NCBI GenBank assembly: GCA_963790245.1
Contig: CAWBNP010000002.1
Coordinates: 2,108,001 to 2,172,000, forward strand
Length of the DNA: 64,000 nt
Direction of reading: 5' to 3'
Source of the DNA: JACCVG01 sp963790245
Lineage (GTDB): Bacteria; Actinomycetota; Thermoleophilia; Solirubrobacterales; Thermoleophilaceae
Below the pieces are notes generated by a model, which was not told the origin of the DNA, did no database searches, and was given only the letters and a program-made list of their open reading frames with translations. The translations under genes and the position numbers were made by a program. This document shows, piece by piece, positions 34,575 to 42,359 of this stretch; within the stretch, counting starts at the first letter, position 1, and the number at the start of each line of letters is the position of its first letter.

Positions 34575-35525
34575 GTGGGTCGAGGGCGAAGTGCTCGAGC
34601 GCTGGGGCTGGGCACGACGGTGGTCGTGCTCGGTCTTGCGGGGCTTGCGCCGGGCGCGGGTGCCGACCACGGCGGCCTCAATCCCGGGTGGCCCGAGTTG
34701 CTCCCGGGCGATCGGGGTCTCGGCTACGTCGGCCCGCGGTCGGTCGAGCACTGCCGCCAGCCGAGGCTGCGCTGCGTCGATCGGTTGGTCGGTCGGCTCC
34801 GTCGGCAGTGGCGACCGCTCAACGCGGCGTGCGATGGACGCGGGGTGGCGACGCTCGCGTACCTGCGGATCAACGAGGCGATCCGGTCGGACCTGGCTCG
34901 CGACGACTCGCTTTTTGACCACAAGCGCTGGTTCGAGCGCGTCCTGACGACGTTCTCCAACCGGTACTTCGCCTCGTACGAGCGGTACGAACTCGGCAGG
35001 CCGGTGCCGCGCTCGTGGCAGATCGCCTTCGATGCCCAGTCCCGATCAGACATCACCGCGGGGCAGGAGATCCTGCTGTTCTCGAACGCGCACGTCCAGC
35101 ACGACCTTCCCTTTGCCTACGTCGAGATGGGACTGGTGACCGAGGACGGTCGCTCCCGCAAGCACGACCACGATGCCTTCAACGAGATCAACAACCGGAT
35201 CCTTGACCCGGTTGCCGACGAGGTCGCGCGACGCTACGACCCGACCTTCCCGTTCGTCGATCTGAAGCCGCTGCCGGTCGATGAGGTCGCTTCCCAGGAG
35301 TTCGTCAAGCTCTGGCGCGAGTACGCATGGCGAAACGCCGAGCGTCTCGCTCGCGTGCGCTCAGAGAGGGAGTGGGATGCCGCGGTCGCAGACATCGATC
35401 GGAATGCCGAGCTCTGGGCGCGGATGATCGCGGCCCCGCAGCTGCCAGGCCTCCGGGCGAGCCGGGACACCTACTGCCGCGCCCAGCAAGCGTCAGGCGC
35501 GGCCGGACCGCTGTCGCGGCGATAG
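34575..35525 (+). CDS. Secreted DUF5995-type protein
   Basis: A 316-residue protein with a Sec signal peptide (LGTTVVVLGLAGLAPGAGA) and a helical body containing DHKRWFERVLTTFSNRYFASYERYELG, PRSWQIAFDA, and FSNAHVQHDLPFAYVEMGL. I recognise this as the DUF5995 pattern, common in actinobacteria, with conserved histidines (NAHVQHD, KHDHDAFNEIN) that could bind a metal. Function unknown. A terminator hairpin follows. Confidence 0.75.
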   Translation: MGRGRSARALGLGTTVVVLGLAGLAPGAGADHGGLNPGWPELLPGDRGLGYVGPRSVEHCRQPRLRCVDRLVGRLRRQWRPLNAACDGRGVATLAYLRINEAIRSDLARDDSLFDHKRWFERVLTTFSNRYFASYERYELGRPVPRSWQIAFDAQSRSDITAGQEILLFSNAHVQHDLPFAYVEMGLVTEDGRSRKHDHDAFNEINNRILDPVADEVARRYDPTFPFVDLKPLPVDEVASQEFVKLWREYAWRNAERLARVRSEREWDAAVADIDRNAELWARMIAAPQLPGLRASRDTYCRAQQASGAAGPLSRR

Positions 35526-35582
35526 GCCGCCGGCCACTCGGCTGAGCTTCGAGAGTTCGCCGTCGAGCAAGCACGCGGACAA

Positions 35583-35612
35583 CGAAGGGCCGCCCACCCA
35601 GGCGGCCCTTCG
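35583..35612. terminator. Bidirectional intrinsic terminator-like hairpin
   Basis: CGAAGGGCCGCC (35583-35594) pairs perfectly with GGCGGCCCTTCG (35601-35612) around a 6-nt loop. It sits between two convergent genes, followed on the plus strand only by a short pyrimidine-rich stretch rather than a long T tract. Confidence 0.7.
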
Positions 35613-35666
35613 GTACTTCTATCCCTTCCCCATGATCCGGGCCACCCAGCCCGGTTCGCGAAGGTT

Positions 35667-36089
35667 CTAAGCCGCTGAGGCCCCCGCCCGCTCCTCGAGA
35701 TGACGGTGTGAGGGGCAGTACTTGTTGCCGGGCAGCGGGATCCGGCGGCAGGCTGACCCACGGCGAGTCGAGGCGTGACACGAGAGCGGCGCTCCATCGA
35801 GGGTGCGGCCGGCGAGCTCTGCGTGCTCGACGAACTCGTGCGCGAGCGTCATATGCCGCTCGATCGCGTGGTAGACGCGCAGCTGGCTCGTAATCGGAAA
35901 CGAGCTGCGCACCTCGCGGAACAACGAGCGCGCGGGGCGCGCGAAGTAGTGGCGGTCGGTCGCCAGCCGCTCGACGGCACGCTCGCAGGAGCCGAGCAGT
36001 TCGGTCCGGCTCAACGCGCCCGGCTCGCGGTGGTCATCAACGATCTCGGTGGCAAGTTCGCGGTACAGGGAGCGGCTGAACTGGTACAT
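35667..36089 (-). CDS. Small protein with putative C-terminal zinc-binding motif
   Basis: A 140-residue protein, not assigned to a family. The first 100 residues are helical and amphipathic (MYQFSRSLYRELATEIVDDH ... YHAIERHMTLAHEFVEHAEL). The C-terminal part has SCHASTRRGSACRRIPLPGNKYCPSH, four metal-binding candidates (C, C, C, H) spaced like a small treble-clef or knuckle. A strong AAGGGAGG ribosome-binding site precedes ATG 36089, which supports expression. Stand-alone gene. Confidence 0.6.
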   Translation of the reverse strand: MYQFSRSLYRELATEIVDDHREPGALSRTELLGSCERAVERLATDRHYFARPARSLFREVRSSFPITSQLRVYHAIERHMTLAHEFVEHAELAGRTLDGAPLSCHASTRRGSACRRIPLPGNKYCPSHRHLEERAGASAA

Positions 36090-36249
36090 CGGATCGGGCC
36101 TCCCTTGGCCGTAGCAGGATTGACTCTCAAGCGCATCAACACAGCGACCGAGCGCGAGTATCGCAACGGCCTGTTGAGCCGCCGGGTAGCGACTATTAAG
36201 CCCCTGTTAACCGATTCGGGGGCCGTCTGACCGGGGATTCCTACGTCGG

Positions 36250-37745
36250 TCAGGACCAGTGCTCGAGCAGTGGCTCTGCTTCGCCCTGGGTCACGGTGTG
36301 CACGCCGTCCAGCGCGCTGTCGAGCGCCGGCGCATCGGTCCGCTGATGAGCGCCGCGGCTTTCCCGCCGCGCGAGCGCGCTGAGCGCGATCCGTCGAGCC
36401 AGAGGGAACGGGTCGGCCGCCAGCTGCTCAAGCCCCTCAGGAGTGCGCTGCAGCCCCGCGAGGTCCCAGAGCGCGGCGCGCGTCGCGGCCGGTGGAACCG
36501 GGGACGGTCCGGCGGGCGGCGGTGCGCCGGCCCTCGTCCCACCCGGGGGCTCAGGCTCGCGAGCGAGCGCGATGACCGCGCGCTGGGCGAAGACGACGCA
36601 CTCGGCGAGCGAGTTGGAGGCCAGCCGGTTGGCGCCGTGCAGCCCGGTGCACGCGCACTCCCCGACGGCGTAGAGCCCGGGTAGCGAGCAACGGCCCTCG
36701 AGGTCGGTCGCGATCCCCCCGATCGTGTAGTGGGCGGCGGGGGCGACCGGGACCAGGTCGGCCGCCGGGTCGATGCCGCTTTCGACGAGTGCCTCGCGGA
36801 TGTTGGGGAAACGGGTCATGTCGACCTCGCGCAGGTCGAGGCCGACGCTGTCTACGCCCGTCTGGATCATCCGCTCGCGGACGGCGAGCGCGACGACGTC
36901 ACGGGGCGCGAGCTCGTCGACGAATCGCTCGCCGCTCGAGTCGAGCAGCAGCGCGCCCTCGCCCCGGATCGCCTCGGTGATCAGGAAGCCGTCGCGATCG
37001 GTCGACGAGACGAGCGCCGTCGGGTGGAACTGGATCAGCTCGAGGTCGGCGAGCCGGGCGCCCGCGCCGTGGGCGAGCGTCATCCCGGCGCCGATCGCTC
37101 CGCGCGGGTTTGTCGTCCGCCGCCACAGGGCCGCCGCTCCCGCCTGTCGCCAGGATCGTCGCCGAGACCAGCACCCCGCTCGGACAGGGTGGGGAGCCGG
37201 CCCGTGCGGGCTCGCAGGCGAGGCCGACGCAGCGCCCGTCCATCACCCACAGCGCCGCGGCCGAGGCGCCCTCGAGGACGCGCACGCGCGGGTGGGTCGC
37301 GGCGAGCGCGGAGAGCTGGCGCGTGATTCGCCGTCCGGTCGCGCTGCCGCCGGCGTGCGCCACGCGCCGCGCGCTGTGACCGCCTTCGAGCCCGAGGGCA
37401 AGCGCTCCGGTCCGGTCGGCGTCGAACCTGACGCCGAGCTCGATCAGGTCGCGCACCCGCGCCGGCGCCTCTGAGCAGAGCACCTCGACAGCGCTTGCGC
37501 GCGCAGAGCCCGCGGCCGGCACGCATCGTGTCGGCGACGTGGTCGGCGACCGAGTCGGAGGCGTCGAGCGCGGCGGCCACGCCACCCTGGGCCCAATAGG
37601 AGGCCGACGCGGCGAGCGGCGATCGCGAGATGAGGACCACCTCGGCGCCGGCGCGGGCGGCGCTCAGCGCCGCGTAGATGCCCGCCGCGCCTGCTCCGAC
37701 GACGGCGACGTCGGCTCGAACGACTGCTGAAGGTTCGGTGGCCAC
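36250..37745 (-). CDS. nadB: L-aspartate oxidase NadB, frame interrupted twice
   Basis: FAD enzyme that oxidises L-aspartate to iminoaspartate in NAD synthesis. Starting at GTG 37745, ADVAVVGAGAAGIYAALSA gives the FAD motif and SYWAQGGVAAALD the next landmark. After +1 breaks near 37500 and 37129 the frame continues through ATILATGGSGG, LADLELIQFHPTAL, AAHYTIGGIATDLEGR and GLHGANRLASNSLAECVVF. About 495 residues, normal for NadB. No nadA or nadC in the window. Divergent from the deacetylase-like gene, 24 bp away. Confidence 0.85.
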
Positions 37746-37769
37746 GGGCGTCGCGATTACCGTATCGGC

Positions 37770-38700
37770 ATGGCAGCGCCCCAGCCGATCTACGTCCACC
37801 ATCCCGCGTCCCTCGGACACGACACCGGACCGCACCCCGAGCGGGCCGAGCGGATCGAGGCGATCGAGTCCCACCTCGACCGCGCGGGACTGGCTCGGCT
37901 ACCGCCGGGTGCAGGCGCCGCGCGCCTCCGAGGAGCAGCTACTTGCCGTCCATCCCGCGCCGCACATCGCGGCCGTCCGGTCACTCGCCGAGCGCGGGGG
38001 CGGTTACTTCGACCCGGATACGGCGGTCAGTTCCGGCTCCTACGAGGCCGCGCTGCGGGGCGCCGGTGGCGCTTGCGCGATGGTCGATGAGCTGGTCGCA
38101 GGGACCGCGACGACCGGCTTCTGCGCGCTTGCGTCCGCCCGGCCACCACGCCGAGCCGGCGGTCGCGATGGGTTTCTGCCTGTTCAACAGCGTCGCCGTC
38201 GCGGCCGCCCACGCGATCGCCAGCCGCGGCCTCGAGCGGGTGCTGATCCTCGACTGGGACGTCCACCACGGCAACGGAACGAACGCGATCTTCCACGAGC
38301 GCGCCGATGTCCTGTTCGCCTCGATCCACCAGTCGCCGCTCTACCCGGGCACCGGGTCGAGCGCCGACGTCGGAGCGGGTGAGGGTCGCGGGTTTTCACT
38401 CAACCTCCCGGTGCCGGCCGGGCTCAGGCGAGGAAGCCTGGGTCGGCCTGGTGGAGGAGGTCGTCGTTCCGGCCGCCCGCTCATACGCGCCCGCAGCTGG
38501 TGCTGATCTCGGCCGGCTTCGACGGTCACCGCGACGATCCGCTCGCCGACTGCCTGCTCGAGGAATCGTCGTTCGCGGCGATGGCGGAGCTGACGAAGGG
38601 CCTCGGTGTACCGGTCGGCGCCGTGCTCGAGGGCGGCTACGACGTCGATGCCCTGGCGCGCTCGGTGGCGGCGACGATGGCCGCGCTAGCCGCGCCCTGA
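37770..38700 (+). CDS. Histone deacetylase-like (AcuC/HDAC class) amidohydrolase, frame interrupted four times
   Basis: Ignoring +1 breaks near 37887, 38130, 38420 and 38491, the protein (about 308 residues) reads VHHPASLGHDTGPHPERAERIEAI, RPPGHHAEPAVAMGFCLFN, LILDWDVHHGNGTNAIF, HQSPLYPGTGSS and LISAGFDGHRDDPLA. The zinc ligands (D and H of DWDVHHGNG, D of AGFDGH) and the catalytic HH pair are all retained. Bacterial members deacetylate acetylated lysines, acetylpolyamines or acetoin-related substrates; which one is unknown. Confidence 0.84.
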
Positions 38701-38791
38701 GCCTAATAATTGTAAGAAGCACACAAAAAAAGGTCGTACGACGTTACCAAGGCGTCAAGACTAGGCGCTTCATGATAGGTAGCCTCGCCGT

Positions 38792-39672
38792 ATGACCAAA
38801 TTTGAGCGCATCGCCAACATCCTCGCCGTGATCCTTCCGTTCGCCGGCTTCCTCGCCGCGATCATCCTGTTGTGGAACCAGGCGGTCGGACCGACCGACC
38901 TCTGGATCATGGCCGGGATGTACCTCACGACCGCTTTCGGGATCACGATCGGCTTCCACCGGTTCCTGACCCACCGCGCCTTCGCCACCCACCGCTGGCT
39001 CGGCTACATCTTTGCCGTGCTCGGGTCGATGGCGGTGCAGGGCCCGGTGATCGACTGGGTCGCCGACCACCGCAAGCACCACGCCCACACCGATGAGGAG
39101 GGAGATCCCCATTCACCCCACGTCGGCAACGGATCGGGGCTCAAGGGCCTCTTCCACGCCCACATGGGCTGGCTCTGGGAGACCCAGGGCCAGGCGCGCA
39201 AGCGCCAGTACGCTCCCGACCTGCTCGAGGATCCGGGCATGCGGCTGATCAATCGCAGCTTCCCCTACCTCGTCCTGCTCTCGCTCGGCCTGCCGTTCGT
39301 GCTCGGCTGGGCGATCACCGGCACGCTGTTCGGTGGTCTGACGGCGATGATCTGGGCGGCTTCGCCCGGATCTTCATGGTCCATCACGTGACCTGGAGCA
39401 TCAACTCGATCTGCCACTTCCACGGGTTCCGCCGGTTCGAGACCGACGATCACTCGACCAACGTGCCGTGGCTCGCGGCGCTATCGCTCGGCGAGGCCTG
39501 GCACCACAACCACCACGCCTTCCCGCGTGCCGCCGTCCAGGGTCTGCGCTGGTGGGAATTCGATCCCTCGGGCCTCGTAATACGCGCGCTCGGCAAGATC
39601 GGGCTAGCCTGGAACGTCGTGAGGATCTCTCCCGAACGTCAACGCGAGCGGCTCGCCGAAGGGGCGAGCTGA
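38792..39672 (+). CDS. Acyl-CoA/acyl-lipid delta-9-type desaturase, one frame break
   Basis: A membrane di-iron desaturase of about 293 residues. The three histidine boxes are HRFLTH, HRKHHAHTD and HHNHHAF, with membrane spans in between, the arrangement of stearoyl-CoA-desaturase-like enzymes such as DesA3. A single missing base near 39355 splits LTAMIW-GFARIF-MVHHVTWSINSICHF; the protein reads on smoothly. The upstream 90 bp are unusually AT-rich and include the 10-bp palindrome GTCGTACGAC at 38733-38742. Confidence 0.87.
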
Positions 39673-39674
39673 CC

Positions 39675-40613
39675 GTGCCCGTCCGTCCGCTTGCGGCGGT
39701 CGCCCCCGGGGAAGGCCTCGAGGAGATCGTCATCCACGGCCATCGGGTCCGTTTCCGCCAGGCCGGCAGCGGCCCGGTGCTGCTGCTCGTCCACGGGATC
39801 ACGGGCAGCTCGGCCAACTGGCGCCGGGTGATCGGTCCGCTGGCCGAGAACTACACGGTGATCGCGCCCGACCTCTCCGGCCACGGGGAGTCCGCCAAGC
39901 CGAAGGGCGACTACTCGCTCGGCTCCTTCGCGAGCGGTCTGCGCGACCTGCTGGTCGCCCTCGGCCACGAGCGCGCGACGATCGTCGGCCACTCGCTCGG
40001 CGGCGGCATCGCGATGCAGTTCGCCTACCAGTTCCCCGAGCGCTTGGACCGGATGGTGCTCGTCTCCAGCGGCGGCCTTGGCCGCGAGGTCAGCATTCTG
40101 ATTCGCTCGGCGACGTTGCCGGGCGCCGAGATCGTCCTGCCGCTGCTCGTCGCCGAGCCGATCCGCAACGCGGTCGCCGGGATCCGCAAGTTGTTCGGGC
40201 TCGTGGGCCTGAAGCCCGGCTCCGACCTCGAGGAGGTCGCCCGCGGCTTCGCCTCGCTACACGACATCGAGACCCGCCAGGCGTTCATCCATACCGTCCG
40301 CGGGATCATCGAGCTGACCGGCCAGCGCGTTTCCGCGACTGATCGGCTCTATCTCGCCGCCGAGGTTCCGACGCTGATCATCTGGGGCGAGCGCGACCCG
40401 GTGATCCCCTCGCACCACGGCGAGAGCGCCGCGGCTTCGATGCCGGGCAGTCGCCTCGAGCTGTTCTCCAAGTCGGGCCACTTCCCACAGCTCGATGACC
40501 CGATCCGCTTCATTCGGGTGCTGAGCGACTTCCTCGAGTCGACCGAGCCGGCGGAGATCGATCACGACCGGATGCGCCGCCTGATCCTCGAACGCACCGC
40601 GGCGACCTCGTAA
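39675..40613 (+). CDS. Alpha/beta-fold hydrolase
   Basis: A 312-residue serine hydrolase. The oxyanion region LLLVHGITGSSANW, nucleophile elbow VGHSLGGG, acid residue in WGERDPVIP and catalytic histidine in SGHFPQLD are all visible. GTG 39675 lies just after the desaturase stop; a CTG at 39669 overlapping that stop is an alternative. Likely translated from the same messenger as the desaturase and so possibly acting on a lipid ester. Followed by a terminator hairpin. Confidence 0.88.
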   Translation: MPVRPLAAVAPGEGLEEIVIHGHRVRFRQAGSGPVLLLVHGITGSSANWRRVIGPLAENYTVIAPDLSGHGESAKPKGDYSLGSFASGLRDLLVALGHERATIVGHSLGGGIAMQFAYQFPERLDRMVLVSSGGLGREVSILIRSATLPGAEIVLPLLVAEPIRNAVAGIRKLFGLVGLKPGSDLEEVARGFASLHDIETRQAFIHTVRGIIELTGQRVSATDRLYLAAEVPTLIIWGERDPVIPSHHGESAAASMPGSRLELFSKSGHFPQLDDPIRFIRVLSDFLESTEPAEIDHDRMRRLILERTAATS

Positions 40614-40618
40614 GCGAA

Positions 40619-40643
40619 CGAGCCGGGCGCGGTGCCCGGCTCG
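40619..40643. terminator. Terminator-like hairpin between convergent genes
   Basis: CGAGCCGGGC (40619-40628) pairs exactly with GCCCGGCTCG (40634-40643) around a 5-nt loop, 5 bp after the alpha/beta hydrolase stop. No T tract follows. It separates the hydrolase gene from the convergent DUF378 gene. Confidence 0.6.
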
Positions 40644-40666
40644 CCGTACTCAGTCCCGCGAAGTAG

Positions 40667-40897
40667 CTACACCCCGCGCGGGTGCGGGCCGTCGCCGACG
40701 TGCATCGCCTCGAGCAGTCGCGGCACGAAGACGAGCGCCGAAACGCCGAACAGCACGTAGACGACGTCGGCCGCGGTGCCCGTGCCGAGAATCGTGGTCA
40801 CCACGTTCAGCTCGAACAGGGCGACGATCGCCCAGTTGAGCGCGGCCATGATCATCAGCAGCAGAGCCACCGGCTCGAGCCTGTGAACCATCTCCAT
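40667..40897 (-). CDS. DUF378 family small membrane protein
   Basis: A 76-residue protein with two membrane helices (LLLMIMAALNWAIVALF and VVYVLFGVSALVFVPRLL) separated by a short loop. The NWAIVALFELNVV and YVLFGVSAL patterns match DUF378 (YuzA-like), inner-membrane proteins without known role. Confidence 0.8.
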   Translation of the reverse strand: MEMVHRLEPVALLLMIMAALNWAIVALFELNVVTTILGTGTAADVVYVLFGVSALVFVPRLLEAMHVGDGPHPRGV

Positions 40898-40999
40898 CTA
40901 CGACCACCCCGCTTTCTGCGAAGTCGGCTCCGCACGCTGGTCGTGCGGAATATCACAAACATTTACACCGGCGTGGCAAAACCGTTACCGCGTGGACGC

Positions 41000-41569
41000 C
41001 TACTCGCAGACGGGGTTGTAGCCGCCGAGGATCCTCGTGATCTTGCCCTCCGCGATGTCGAAGGTCAGCTTCGAATCCTCGTCCTGCTCCCGGAACCAGA
41101 TGCCCTGCTCGGGCGTCGCCGGGACCCCGAGGTCGAGCGGCTCGAGTGCCGGGCCGCCGGTCGTCGCGCTGAGCGCCTCGAACGAGTCGCCGACGCGAGC
41201 GCCGTCAACCGTCTCGAGGCTCGCACTGTCGGTCGAGTAGCCGATCAGCGTCTCGTCCTCGGCGTCGAAGGTCAGGGTGATGGCTCCGTCATCGAGATTC
41301 CACATCGCGACCTGAGACTCGCCGGCCTCGCTGTCGAGCTCGCAGCCCGAGACGCGGTCGAGCTCGATCGGTTCGTCGAAGAGGGCGGTGACCTCCTCCA
41401 GCGTCATTCCCTGTGTCGCTTCGCCCACACCGTCGTAGTCGAGCGCGCCGCCCGGCTCTTGCGGGGCGGGGGCCTGACTCGTCGTCGAGACTTCGCTCGA
41501 CGATCCGCAGCCGACCGCGAACCCGACGGCGAGGCAGACGAGCGCCGAGCCGGTCCGCTTCCCGGTCAT
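41000..41569 (-). CDS. Putative lipoprotein
   Basis: A 189-residue protein with a lipoprotein signal peptide (lipobox AVGC, C21) and a Ser/Thr/Pro-rich linker. The body appears to hold two similar halves: GMTLEEVTALFDEPIELDR...ITLTFDAEDETLIGYST, then ARVGDSFEALSATTGG...KLTFDIAEGKITRILGG, the beta-alpha pattern of SmpA/BLIP-like repeats. Overlaps the metallo-hydrolase gene by ATGA and so is probably co-transcribed with it. Function unknown. Confidence 0.7.
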   Translation of the reverse strand: MTGKRTGSALVCLAVGFAVGCGSSSEVSTTSQAPAPQEPGGALDYDGVGEATQGMTLEEVTALFDEPIELDRVSGCELDSEAGESQVAMWNLDDGAITLTFDAEDETLIGYSTDSASLETVDGARVGDSFEALSATTGGPALEPLDLGVPATPEQGIWFREQDEDSKLTFDIAEGKITRILGGYNPVCE

Positions 41570-42207
41570 CGCAGAGCGTCGACCGCGAATTTCAGGGGAC
41601 CGGGTCCGCGCAGCGGCGGTCCGTGTCCGAAGCAGGTCAGCTCCGGCTCGAGGGCGGCGATCCTGCGGGCGGACTCGCGGTTGATCTCGGGGTCGACGCT
41701 GAACGCGCGGATCGGCTCGCGGATCGGGCCGCTCAGCAGGAACGGGTTGTAGCCGAACATCACGTCGCCACAGACCAGCGTCCGGTCGGACTCGCGCCAG
41801 AAGCAGATGTGTCCGGGGGAGTGGCCGGGCGTGTCGAGAACGGTGAAATCAGCGACCGTGTCGCCTTCGGCGAGCGTGCGGGCGACCGGGTGCCCCGGAG
41901 CCGCGGGCAGCTTGCCGGGCGGGTAGCGGGTCTCCATCTTTCCGCTCTCGACCGCCTCGCGGTCGGCCGCGCCACACCACAACGGGATGTCCAGCTCGGT
42001 GCAGACCGCGTGGCTCGCGCCGTAGTGGTCGATGTGGGCGTGGGTCAGGGCGTGCGCGCTGACCGCGTGGCCGGTTACCTGCTTGAGGATGCGCCCCTTG
42101 TCGAAGACCATTCCCGCGTCGATCAGCACGTCGCCGAGCAGGTAGATGTTGACGTTGTTGGCCGGGCGGCCCGAGAGCTGCCAGACGCCGTTTGTGAGTT
42201 GCTTCAT
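41566..42207 (-). CDS. Metallo-beta-lactamase-fold hydrolase
   Basis: A 213-residue soluble MBL-fold protein. Zinc motif THAHIDHYG (HxHxDH), then GHSPGHICF, DVMFGYN and a final CFGHGPPL provide the complete di-metal set. Proteins of this size are typically glyoxalase II-like, lactonases or other hydrolases; substrate not determinable. ATG 42207 is preferred over an in-frame start 63 bp upstream because the family begins at this point (MKQLTNGVWQL). Confidence 0.85.
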   Translation of the reverse strand: MKQLTNGVWQLSGRPANNVNIYLLGDVLIDAGMVFDKGRILKQVTGHAVSAHALTHAHIDHYGASHAVCTELDIPLWCGAADREAVESGKMETRYPPGKLPAAPGHPVARTLAEGDTVADFTVLDTPGHSPGHICFWRESDRTLVCGDVMFGYNPFLLSGPIREPIRAFSVDPEINRESARRIAALEPELTCFGHGPPLRGPGPLKFAVDALR

Positions 42208-42230
42208 CGCGCGAGCGTACTCTTTCGGGG

Positions 42231-42338
42231 GTGAGCGCCCGAGCAAAGCTGATCGCTGCCTTCGTCGCACTTTTATTCGGCGGCCTGGTCGCCGACTTCC
42301 TGCTCAACGTCTCAGGGTCGGAACGCGGTCGGAGCTAG
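42231..42338 (+). CDS. Possible 35-residue single-span membrane peptide
   Basis: GTG 42231, preceded by GGGGG, opens a frame of 35 residues: basic VSARAK start, hydrophobic LIAAFVALLFGGLVADFLL, and a polar tail with GSERGRS. The stop is 22 bp before the acylase gene on the same strand. The clear one-helix design and location argue for a real small gene, but there is no family match I know. Confidence 0.42.
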   Translation: MSARAKLIAAFVALLFGGLVADFLLNVSGSERGRS

Positions 42339-42359
42339 GGCCGTACGATCCGGGGACGG

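Noticed and set aside
38733..38742. GTCGTACGAC palindrome before the desaturase as an operator
   Set aside because: Only 10 bp and no associated regulator gene or promoter elements; too short to claim.
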